Below are positions 39,101 through 46,476 of a stretch of 64,000 nt of DNA, in pieces. This stretch comes from Phytophthora colocasiae (lineage: Eukaryota; Oomycota; Peronosporomycetes; Peronosporales; Peronosporaceae). The position numbers and the translations under genes were made by a program. The notes under the pieces are model-generated. The model had not been told where the DNA came from and made no database searches. It worked only from the letters and a program-made list of their open reading frames with translations. The stretch lies in NCBI GenBank assembly GCA_018806915.1, contig JAGKQI010000038.1, forward strand, positions 1-64,000, read 5' to 3'. Every line of letters begins with the position of its first letter. Position 1 is the stretch's first letter.

Positions 39101-41807
39101 AAACTCGTCTACACGGTATCACACTCTGGCACTTCTTCTTCGCTATGGTGCCAAACTATCGACTGCTGATGGTAGAGGCAATACACTACTGATGCATCTT
39201 GCCGCACGCAATCTCGTTGCGGAGACGCGTCTCGCACTTGGACTGGTTAAATCTGTGTTGGACCCGAAGGATGTGTTCACTTTTACACCGTCGGCCCGTG
39301 CGTTGTCGCTCCACGTTCCAGAGGCAGACGTCAAGGCGGCTATTTCCCAGCGCAATGCTGCAGGCTTAACACCCTGTCACATTGCTGTGCGGCCTCTCAA
39401 CTACGGTTCCTACGAGAATACGCGTTTGTTAGCGATTCTAGTACGTGCTGGAGGTGACTTAGGTGTCAAAGACACTTCTGGGAAGTCTGTTATCGACTAC
39501 GCCCGTGACCAGAAGTCCAGGTTTGTCCTCCGATTTATTGAACGATCATTCCCAAAGTTTGCGTCGGTTCGAGACGAAGTCAAGCCTTCCATCACGAAGT
39601 TTGCCCGTGCTCCATCATATTCAGACGATGCAAGTGCCTATCTTGCTGCATGCGAGGAGTCTGGCAAAATCTCGCGATTGCCCGTTGTTCCCAAGGTGAA
39701 CGCAAGCTGTGATGTCGGCAAAGTGAGCAAAGTCCACGCTGAAGGTGATACTGATGGTGCAGAACTGGACGCGCTGCTAACTAAAGTGGATGTGAAGAAT
39801 GGACGCTTTGGACTAAACGTCTTCTATCGTCTTCAGCTGGTGCGCGATGACCTGCAGGATATTTACGTACTCTTCACGAATTGGGGGAGAATTGGAGAGA
39901 CAGGAAAATTTCAGAACACGCCGTTCCGAGATGAAGCTGAGGCGGTGATTGAGTTTAAGAAGATTTTCCGCAGCAAAACTGGTAACACCTGGGAGCAGCG
40001 TGCTCTTGGTGAGTTTGTCAAGAAGCCGAAGAAGTACAACCTTGTCCAGCGAGTGAATCACTCCACAAAAGTGGATAGTGAGGTGACAAGATCCTTTCGA
40101 GAGGATATGGAAGGTGGGTCTAGCAAAGGTGTCGTGTTTCCTGAGCCGCGCGACCCCAACTTGGTGTCGAATCCAAACGTTATGGCTATGCTGGCTGCTA
40201 TCACGGATGTGTCCAATTTACAGCTTGCAGCTCAGACAAGCTGTGGGTTTGCTGGTGGTGACTTACCACTAGCTAAACAAGATGAATTACGAGCTGCTTT
40301 GGATAAACTGATTGAAATTCGCGGCTTGCTGGAGGAAAAAGAGGAGCTTGTGAAGGAAATTAGTACTGCAAGTGGCGACCTTAGCGACGAAGGGGCTTCC
40401 AAGCGTGCGCTTCTTGCTACACGTCACGAAGTTCTGACAGAAAAGGTGAGCGAACGCAGTAGCCGGTACTACGAGATCATGCCTTGTCAGGAAGACGCGC
40501 TGGCTACGTCAATCAAAGCTTTCGATAACGTTAGTGACGTGAATGTGGAAATCGTGCGTCTACGGATGTTGTCCGATATTATGGAGACCTACAAGATATT
40601 ACTTGGAGCCAAGCGGGCTTTACCGACCCAAAATCCTCTCGAGTACTGTTATCACGCACTCCAAGTGCGTCTCGCTCCGTTGGAACCAGCCGATGCAGAA
40701 CGGCAGCTTATCCACCGTTACTTCTTCAATGGACTGCGATCTTACGATCGTCGACGCTATCGTATCAGCAACGTTTTCGAGGCAGAACGACGTGGTGAGA
40801 CTCAGCGGTTCAATGATTTTATGGAAGAGCGTCCGAACCTCAAAGATGTCCAGACGCATTTACTATGGCACGGAACCAGGCGTACAAATTTGATGGGCAT
40901 TCTTTCGCAGGGACTGCGTGTAGCTCCCCCAGAAGCTCCACACCAAGGTTACGCTTATGGCAAGGGTCTATACTTCGCGAATGTAGCTGAGAAGAGTCTC
41001 AACTACTGCTCCGCGCCGTATGCACTGCCGATTTTGGATAAAGACGGCAAACCGGATAAAACAACGACAAAGACGCGTGAAGTGCACTACATGCTGCTCT
41101 GTGAAGTATCTTTAGGACAGCCCACCGAGTTGACTTGTTCTGCAGCTTGGTCTACTGACCCACTACCACGAGAGGGGATGATCAGTGTGAAAGCGTTAGC
41201 CAAGTTCAATCCTGATCCGCAAGGGGAACTCATTTCACCGAAGTGCGGAGCCAAGCTGCACCTGGGACGAGTGATGCAGGTGGGTCGAGAACTGCCTTTC
41301 GATCGTGTTTGGGCGAAGACGGAGCCAACGCCCACACCCATGGGATGGTACGAGCGTACCCCGAAGTTCACATCCGAGACACAAGACTACCTGACCAAGC
41401 TCTTGGCAGATAAGAGTTTTACTGTTGGCAGCACTCACACTGTGAGCACCACCGGCAACGATCGAGAATTTTTTGTGCAGTATTCGTACAATCAGCGAGC
41501 AGTTGCCATCGAGTTGGTGAATCGAGAGACTCCAGAAGAGGACGAAGATGCAGACAGAGAGTCCGAAAAAGCTGGTGGCAGTGCATGGTGCGAGGCAACG
41601 CTCAAGGTGACAATTTGCCCAGATGACGGTGGAACAACCTACAGCTATTATGTCAAACTGTATCGCAACACGCTGACTAGCTCACCTATTGCGGATGGTT
41701 TTAGCCTGGTGGAACCAGCACTGTCGGACTACGCAGAGCTTGTGGTGTACAAGGAAGCTCAAGCTCGTATTCGTTATGTCGTCGAGGTGGAAACTGTGCA
41801 GGCTTGA
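33171..41807 (+). CDS. Giant ankyrin-WGR-PARP poly(ADP-ribose) polymerase
   Basis: A single exon of 2878 residues. Residues 1-60 are very basic (GKKGKKGKKPKKK), suggesting nuclear localisation. About 20 or more ankyrin repeats fill ~270-2090 (for example STPLTFAAQKGHLECVRVLL and GRTPLHYAVN). A WGR domain follows (~2198-2290, NWGRIGETGKF), then a helical PARP regulatory domain (~2330-2480) and the catalytic domain from ~2500. The H-Y-E triad is present: His in LWHGTRR (~2567), Tyr in GKGLYFAN (~2601), and Glu in DYAELVVYKEAQ (~2856). About 150 residues are inserted between the LHLG strand and the last catalytic strand. Ankyrin+WGR+PARP is known from tankyrase-like PARPs such as nematode PME-5. 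The expected role is NAD+-dependent ADP-ribosylation in DNA repair or chromatin. Its stop is 37 bp from that of the convergent neighbour. Confidence 0.93.
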   Translation: MAGKRKWQEQDWEVALAAQTFVAVLAPSEEEQEAPKKGKKGKKGKKPKKKGTRRSPRAKKAQEDEETKEDVVMEDATPPQDEFWLAQLQDDVTEDMLTQEDVSVHVTWLDKTADGRYELVYDEQVDVASILCHVYLRELSTTALELTPKSLARVQRCVTRTKAKLAGQEVSEEEEEEDNERPPPPLTSSGKKRRADEEAKTITGRGKVKTQKLSKREMAMHITPLRTTVDEAKYEDKEVLGLQPFETFSGDVTSANREVIRAVLTKNMKLLKQLTTKEEVYKELSSFDAAHSADVSQTALHYAIDNDDLAAAAFLRQTDEKVDKEKLASAPEVALPSHSTGQHTSRFSDYNRRAINASRGGKEGNNALLADGSTVRGGNLSLDYLWKSPNTSVEMLTLLYPTGDWTNGYSVGNNVCHAARCGNFRLVRKVVETLEKNGGWGFNELHHKVLADGPNDDDGKSLLPPFRAVSAIKQAHQTRLRPLHLAAINPNTRYLEELWAVAGDEFSAIKDDQGYEPIHYAAGCESPKPMQFLLDKRCGMFGRTKTRLTPLMCALEAGREETALALLKFAATPGESGGGGQDVADKLVREKGPGGKQAIHFAARHGCAKVLEYLLKECGGAVEVNAVSGGTNKSTPLTFAAQKGHLECVRVLLANGARVDLGDKLKKTPLILAVKNGHTRVAAALVNSGANVNAYDSSENSVAHYAASYGWPSCLQLLCDVGAELWSQNAWGFVPLACALLKQRRACAELILSQVDGEAQQKFLDFRDRQGRTMLFLQCQHSHSIDQLSYLLDKGLNPNISDSEGEYPLQRLIQRACDEAPRNADGSININQQLSKFFLDAVSLLLQYGALPQYELYREDLKRDDKASTRLQPLDLAMTGNQTELVELLLDQKNIDPDTRSSDGSDAWMTAASLGAGLGDSYLSKLLEHHNKTKSGPLKLAGKSKPDLENFFHVVANHDAVQLTALPSIIRKCADKCPTTSELMCEKDVDGYTPVMRLLDPSHERSTPSRNETDPDKLQLMRDIDERLTDLLAIYAEMTVSHKAFVRCEEASRLRVLTETAEITAANEDPPGAGYAVVVNPTNDNSDESYHESDGSDNDSDNSETESSDDKLSSPGTQPEPELPTDENHPKIMVEYETALHLLARRKLTSEPTNPWMKWYGSANHSVKCLMHLLVGKRPELFSTSPGDKDKSLVNFVHLGSFKTALHNAVESGDVSTVRVLLTHQADANLSPIRCTSCKEYAINDSITRANGGWGISRDNHPACKGNCGVKTLLEPALFESVKSRHIKCTKLLLEHGARVDCLAKTTKESPLHVALRANDGASVGVLLSHGASLMARDAFGASPLHQAVVARHSIPAKEPHAGEVAYSTVTVTQSFPAGRPIPANLNLFSVTVSSEPHQQADSADAAEPAILVALKDKSGQQAVIVGDTKNRSPVHYAARNRDLELLKELLRAAGKHGARDAVNQRDWLGRTPLHYAVNASAMSADASFAVERFLLQSGADAGIQDDFGFGALHFALIKVQLDWQEKYDTTRKKTQGQKDHEGQIEDAKTYETEKREAFLREHLGVIPGRETDPVETVSNLVAECANDLVAQDALGRSPLHLAAATGAFVCVSTLLSALSNSTKQKDAMMLEDRDGFTPLGLAVLHKRQTTIMTLLRSGSAVNGKLQIIVKPTCEENSTWLQKPKAERQQKIKTRSYFYHAVSNGLTGICHMLLSSKFCRRQAIEDSVRCGQFQLANNLLGVLESGADGGLELLKRTNSRGETLLHSLAKTRQTGFDALAKKLAWALVDAGVRVDAQDKKGNCALHYAAKQANTHLMDFLHHQSGGLKSENVKNNFGDNPLLFAFKQKKSGSSSDEKLLKTLCYFLEHPSFSLEIYQADDAGMNVLGAFLDRFTESISESKPVLFFTMLEKLLKRGVDPNLCFHSVAAEYLERRERSGKDDDKDRLLRSGRDLCEITSLSKGDPDKMPALVRVALTPNSSTRYHTLALLLRYGAKLSTADGRGNTLLMHLAARNLVAETRLALGLVKSVLDPKDVFTFTPSARALSLHVPEADVKAAISQRNAAGLTPCHIAVRPLNYGSYENTRLLAILVRAGGDLGVKDTSGKSVIDYARDQKSRFVLRFIERSFPKFASVRDEVKPSITKFARAPSYSDDASAYLAACEESGKISRLPVVPKVNASCDVGKVSKVHAEGDTDGAELDALLTKVDVKNGRFGLNVFYRLQLVRDDLQDIYVLFTNWGRIGETGKFQNTPFRDEAEAVIEFKKIFRSKTGNTWEQRALGEFVKKPKKYNLVQRVNHSTKVDSEVTRSFREDMEGGSSKGVVFPEPRDPNLVSNPNVMAMLAAITDVSNLQLAAQTSCGFAGGDLPLAKQDELRAALDKLIEIRGLLEEKEELVKEISTASGDLSDEGASKRALLATRHEVLTEKVSERSSRYYEIMPCQEDALATSIKAFDNVSDVNVEIVRLRMLSDIMETYKILLGAKRALPTQNPLEYCYHALQVRLAPLEPADAERQLIHRYFFNGLRSYDRRRYRISNVFEAERRGETQRFNDFMEERPNLKDVQTHLLWHGTRRTNLMGILSQGLRVAPPEAPHQGYAYGKGLYFANVAEKSLNYCSAPYALPILDKDGKPDKTTTKTREVHYMLLCEVSLGQPTELTCSAAWSTDPLPREGMISVKALAKFNPDPQGELISPKCGAKLHLGRVMQVGRELPFDRVWAKTEPTPTPMGWYERTPKFTSETQDYLTKLLADKSFTVGSTHTVSTTGNDREFFVQYSYNQRAVAIELVNRETPEEDEDADRESEKAGGSAWCEATLKVTICPDDGGTTYSYYVKLYRNTLTSSPIADGFSLVEPALSDYAELVVYKEAQARIRYVVEVETVQA

Positions 41808-41844
41808 TTTCACTATAGGGTGTTCTTATACACGTGCTAATGTT

Positions 41845-44202
41845 TTACATGGCTACTTGTGGTTCTTGCTCCTGATTACGACTAGGTCTCTTGGCTAATG
41901 TCTTGGATTGCATCTTTGTTCTTGTGGTTGATAGGAGTCGTGCGTGGGCTGTCATGCTCTGCGTTTGGTTTGTCGCGTACATGTTGCGCGCCTGGAGAGT
42001 ATTACGAGCGTGAGCAAAACGCTGCTGTTCGTGGCGTACAAGTGCTCGTAAGGTCTCATCTTCTGCACGATCACGTTGTCTTGCGTCCTCCTTTGCTCGT
42101 GAATATAATTGAGCTCTAACTTGTTCCTCGTCTTGCTTTGCGAGCTTCTGGCGTTCACGGAACTCGGCATTCATGCGCTTCTCCTGGACACGAACATTCT
42201 CCATGGTGATTGACTCAACTTGGTGCGTCTCCTGTCGGTTCTTGGCTTCGCGCTCGAAGCCACACTTGAGTTGGTCGAAGTGGTTCTCTTCGAGCATGTT
42301 CTTCGCCGCACCAAGGAATCGTCGTCGTGTAGCCATCTCCTCCGCTTCAAGTCGAAGGTTCTCCGTCTGCTGTGTACGTTCCTCCCGTTGGCGTTTGAGC
42401 TTCTCGGCAAGCTCAAGGTTATTCTTCCGACGAAGGGCTTGCTGTTCCATTTCTCGTGCGGCGGCCAACGCCTTCTTCTTGCTACGAGCAGCAGCATTTG
42501 CACTTGCAGTAGCCCGGCGTCGACGAGCAGCACTAGTCGCTTTCTCCAGCAAGTCGGCGTTTTTTTCTTGCTTGTCAGTGAGTATCGTTTCACGTCGAGA
42601 TTCCTCCCAGCGCTTCTGCTCTTCGTGTCGTACTCGAAGACGTTCACGGAGTTCAGCCAGTGACATTTCCTGCAGAAGACCAAGCTGCGCTGTCTCGGTA
42701 GGGTCAAACACGGCCACATGCTCGCGATGTACACGATCAAGAGCACGAATCTGTCGGATCAAGTCTTCACGTGCTGCTTGCTCCTTCGCATCTTCTTGGG
42801 ATTTTCGTTCTCGTTCAGCTGCCAGAAATTCCTGCAAGGCGTCCCTCTGTCTTGCGTTTTCTTCGCGAACTTGAGCTTCTGCTTCTCGTGGTGCAGTATC
42901 ACGGACACGCTTTACTTCTTCAGTTAAATTTCGGTACTTTGCAAGCAGTTCGTTCTCTTCTTGCTCACGTCCAGCCGCTCTGTCTCTGGCTTGTTCCTTC
43001 ATTTCAAGAGCCACCTCACGATTTTCCAGTTTGGCTTGTTTTGCAGCTTCAATGGCGTCGTACTGAGCCTGAACCATCTCAAGACGCCGAGTTTCCACCT
43101 CATGACGCCAATTCGCTTCGTCTTGCTGCTGCATATTCGTTTGCCAGCGGTAGAATTCCAGCGGATCTCGAAGTCCCGACTCGTAATCACGGATCAAAGC
43201 TGCCTCACGATCTTTCTTCCGCTTATGCAGGGCGTCTTCACGTAAGATAGCGGCTGTGGTGAGCTTAACTTCGATTGTATTAGCAGTTGCAGATGATGTG
43301 CTGGCATGTGGAACTGGTTTCGCTTTGAAGTCAAACTGCAGAGCTGCTTCCCGTTCCCGCTCAACTTCTTCGCGTACAGCCTCGAGGTTGCTTCTGCGTT
43401 CTGCTGTAGCGAGGTGGAACTCATCAGATGCGTCGTATTTGTTCGCTACTTCCGCCTTAATCCGTTCCTTTCGAGCTTCTTGTTGAGCTTGAAGGTCAGC
43501 CAGTGAAAGTCGATTGAGAGATGCAGGTACCGGGTTCGCCTTCACTTCCCGAGGGATGCGAATGGGCTCTTGTGCTCGTCGAGGCTTCGGTTGAGTAATG
43601 TTCGGCATAACAGGAACTGTCAGTGGCTTACTAAGATCGGAATCTTCTGAATCAGGACCTGACAAGCTGCTATTACGGGTAGAACTCGCTCGTCCGAAGG
43701 CTTTGGCATGCAATTGAGTTAGCAATTTGTCGATGGCTGGCTTGAAACTTAACATTTTGTCGACAATCTGCGTTTCAACATATTCAGCATCAAGCACAGT
43801 ACTCCATTGAGCTTGCATGGCTCCTCGAAGCTCGTCAGGGTTGAAAATATACGACAGAAACGTGTGCATACTTGTGGGTTGCAGAGCTAGAGTTAAACCT
43901 GCAAAAGTTGTCGTGCCCAATTCTTCAAGACGAAACATTGCCAGGTACCCAATGATGAGGAACTTTGTGTAGTCTGTTCGACTCACTTGACTCGAATGCG
44001 AGTCGAGAAAAATGGTTAGCATGGGACGAAGCAGCTCCCGATAGCGATAGGAACCGTAGAGAACTTGTTGAAGGAAATGTTGGTCAGCAGTAGACGAAAG
44101 ACCTCGAAGCTCTTCCGTTGCATGAGCATCGACAGTGGTCTTAGCAGGATCAAACGACTTGATGAGCTCTTCGCAGATCGCTAGAAGCTCCTTACGCTTC
44201 AT
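41845..44202 (-). CDS. CFAP99-like coiled-coil flagellar protein
   Basis: Start at 44202 (MKRKELLAICEEL), 785 residues, no intron. The N-terminal ~190 residues are globular and helical with SFDPAKTTVD, YRELLRPMLTIFL and LAMFRLEELGTTTF, the pattern of the CFAP99 family. The rest is long charged coiled coil rich in Glu/Arg/Lys/Ala (~240-770). CFAP99-type proteins are conserved in organisms with motile cilia, which fits flagellate zoospores; expression at sporulation is an inference. It is convergent with the PARP gene. Large antisense ORFs here (Ser/Arg-rich) are shadows of the coiled coil. The family call rests on the N-terminus only. Confidence 0.7.
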   Translation of the reverse strand: MKRKELLAICEELIKSFDPAKTTVDAHATEELRGLSSTADQHFLQQVLYGSYRYRELLRPMLTIFLDSHSSQVSRTDYTKFLIIGYLAMFRLEELGTTTFAGLTLALQPTSMHTFLSYIFNPDELRGAMQAQWSTVLDAEYVETQIVDKMLSFKPAIDKLLTQLHAKAFGRASSTRNSSLSGPDSEDSDLSKPLTVPVMPNITQPKPRRAQEPIRIPREVKANPVPASLNRLSLADLQAQQEARKERIKAEVANKYDASDEFHLATAERRSNLEAVREEVEREREAALQFDFKAKPVPHASTSSATANTIEVKLTTAAILREDALHKRKKDREAALIRDYESGLRDPLEFYRWQTNMQQQDEANWRHEVETRRLEMVQAQYDAIEAAKQAKLENREVALEMKEQARDRAAGREQEENELLAKYRNLTEEVKRVRDTAPREAEAQVREENARQRDALQEFLAAERERKSQEDAKEQAAREDLIRQIRALDRVHREHVAVFDPTETAQLGLLQEMSLAELRERLRVRHEEQKRWEESRRETILTDKQEKNADLLEKATSAARRRRATASANAAARSKKKALAAAREMEQQALRRKNNLELAEKLKRQREERTQQTENLRLEAEEMATRRRFLGAAKNMLEENHFDQLKCGFEREAKNRQETHQVESITMENVRVQEKRMNAEFRERQKLAKQDEEQVRAQLYSRAKEDARQRDRAEDETLRALVRHEQQRFAHARNTLQARNMYATNQTQSMTAHARLLSTTRTKMQSKTLAKRPSRNQEQEPQVAM

Positions 44203-44329
44203 GATGCAGAGCTGCTTTGAATAGTGACTTGTTCCCACAAACTATTAACATCCCACAAACTAAATTTGGGCTTCAAAGTATAACATGATGCTTCCACTAC
44301 AATACTAACTGCCGCTGCCATCGTATTCC

Positions 44330-45010
44330 GGTCTAGACCAGCGTTTGACGGCCTCCCACACGTCGTGGACACTGTGTCTGTACTCTTGGACTCTTCAGTG
44401 GATTATCCCTTTTCGACGCGTGTAAAACAGGCTCAGTTCGACTTCTAGACCGCATCTGGAACAGTAGCCAGGTTTTCGTGGACGGATCTCCTGATCCTGG
44501 TACTAATTGGACACCTCGGAGGTTCTTACGTACAGATAAACACTACCAACAGTATTTATTCACCAAGTGTCTCGAATACGGCGTCCCCCGTCAAGATCTG
44601 GATGTTATCAAATGGCTTTCGAGCAAATTCCAGAGTTTCACAGTCACGTTCGAGGTCGTGGCTAGAGCTTGTAAGGCTGGATCGATGAATATTTTGAGGT
44701 TTTTCTATGAGAACGACAGTCGGTTCTTGAGGACATCCAACAGAGTGGCGAGGACTCTCCATGCCAGCAGCAGTGCTCAGTCATCGCAGTGATATTGTGT
44801 GGTGGCTGCACCGACATATTCCAGATGCAGACTATAACTGGGGTACTGCACTCAACTCGGCATTGATGATGGGGAATATCATACTGGTCGAGTGGATGGA
44901 AGCACAGGGAGTTCGTTCTGCAATGATTGGAAGGACGAGGGCAACTACCGTCAGCTATTCGTCTACTAGGAATGACAACCGAGTCGGAACCGGACCGGAG
45001 TCTAGAGCAC
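44330..45010 (+). pseudogene. Fragment of an oomycete ankyrin-repeat protein gene (N-terminal part)
   Basis: Frames on the + strand read HVVDTVSV, LLDSSVD, then WTPRRFLRTDKHYQQYLFTK, DLDVIKWLSSKF, VVARACKAGSMNILRFFYEN and DYNWGTALNSALMMG, with frame changes near 44410-44450 and 44745. The same blocks occur on the minus strand at 62020-61300. The fragment stops near 45000, before the pogo element. Unlike the right-hand copy it has no 180-bp insertion between YLFTK and CLEYGV, and its upstream sequence is not effector-like, so it preserves the ancestral head of this gene. Confidence 0.8.
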
Positions 45011-45111
45011 GCTGAGAGGCGAATCTAAAGCTGAAACTCGGTACACATGTACATGCAGAAGACGCCTCGGTGTATCTGGTAAGAAGACGAGGAATCCGAC
45101 GCGAAAAATTA

Positions 45112-46173
45112 CAATGAGAATCGCATCTAATGACCAATCCATTAACGGATTTTACCGTATACAAGCCCCGTAGGAAATAAAAGCCCTGTCCCAAAATTAG
45201 CTTACATCTCAAAGTATAAAAGCCCTGTATCAAATACAAACCCGGTCTTTAAATAAATTTCCATAATTATATTTAAGCCCGGACTATTATTAAATTTTAG
45301 CTATCGTCCTCCAGGCATACCAAAAATCTGTTCACATAGCAACTTTCACCATGGCAACAAGGCGAGCCAGGATTTCACTCTCCAGAAAGAAAGAGGTGCT
45401 GGACTGGGTAACACTTCTGGAGGAGGGATTCCAAGTCGTGCTGTTGCTCATTTTGGCGCGCAAGGGTGGAAACTAGACCCCGGTACAGTTCGGCGTTGGT
45501 GGCGTAAGCGTAACGAAATTTGGGCGGCGCAACCCCACCAAATGAGACTACGGTAGCCGATGGAGGCCGCAAAAAAAGCATTGGGAGAGCTTGAAGACTT
45601 GCTTCTCGAATCGATCGTCTTACGGAGGTTGAAGAAAGAGAAATTGACAAGAAAATGGATTGCTATTCAGGCACTACTGTACAAATCTACGCTGAAGTCG
45701 ATAACTCGATGATCCGATCTTTTCAGGCTTCGTCTCACTGGGTGAGCAGCTTCATGAACGGCAACGACCTGTCCCTCCAACGTCTGACCAACCTTACTAC
45801 TCTGAGTGACGATCAACTGGTTGACCGAGCCGTTGCATACATGAGATTTCTATCAGACAAGAAGAGATCTTTCAATTTTGCTAACACTGTTCTTATGGGT
45901 GAGACAGCCGTCTACTTCGAAGACACTCGCGAGCGAACTTTTGAAGTTGGGATTATTGATAATTAGCGCACGGGTATGCACTCGAGCGGAGCGAGGAACA
46001 TTTTGTATTTGACTGCATATTAATCTTTGAAATATATACTCCGTTGAGTTTCTGTTTATAAGCCCCCACCCATTTACAAGCCCCCTCGTTAAAACCGATC
46101 GGATTCGAGGGGGCATTAATAAATAGAAGTCCGGGTACTATTCGGTAAAATCCGTTAGATGCGATTCTCATTG
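45112..46173 (+). mobile_element. pogo-type DNA transposon, ~1.06 kb, TA target duplication
   Basis: Terminal inverted repeats start CAATGAGAATCGCATCTAA on the left and end with the inverse at 46173; the left one has a small insertion before CGGATTTTACCG. TA flanks both ends (45110-45111 and 46174-46175), as for the Tc1/mariner/pogo superfamily. Subterminal sequence has repeated ATAAAAGCCCTGT-like blocks. A decayed transposase lies inside (45351-45966). Confidence 0.85.
45351..45966 (+). pseudogene. pogo-like transposase remnant
   Basis: Pieces in shifting frames read as a CENP-B/pogo-type N-terminus (RRARISLSRKKEVLDWV, then FGAQGWKLDPGTVRRWWRKR), a linker (LKKEKLTRKWIAIQALL) and the start of the DDE domain (LSDDQLVDRAVAYMRFL, then GETAVYFEDTRERTFEVG, where the first catalytic Asp expected in a MDETAVYF motif is Gly). 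It stops at 45966, so the rest of the catalytic domain is missing. It cannot be active. Confidence 0.85.
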
Positions 46174-46476
46174 TATATTATACTACAGTGCGCGCCAGGA
46201 TAATATGACCACCCACGTTTTCTGGCATTGCTCCCTCAATTTTGCGAGTTAAGTTATGCTATTTAGATATATTGTTTGTGACGTAAAAGCGCGTTTGGGG
46301 CTTGTTTTAACGAACGCGATTTCGCAGTTTAAGACGGACCGCTATGACAAGCCGTAATATCTAGTGAAAGGGTTAAGCCAACCGGAGCGCTATGTATTCT
46401 CACACGTCGCAGACAAATTTCTATTTCTAACGTGCTGCTATCCTATCCTCCAGCATATTTATCCCAACCATACTCG
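46174..46476. other. Upstream region of MSH1-like gene with a possible lone transposon end
   Basis: CAGTGCGCGCCAGGATAATA starts at about 46187, preceded by TA, and looks like the outer end of a Tc1/mariner inverted repeat. I find no matching second end. The rest should contain the MSH1-like promoter; no initiator motif is clear. Confidence 0.4.

Noticed and set aside
42173..42874. 233-codon Ser/Arg/Phe-rich ORF on the + strand
   Set aside because: It is antisense to the Glu/Arg-rich coiled coil of the CFAP99-like gene; its composition follows from that.
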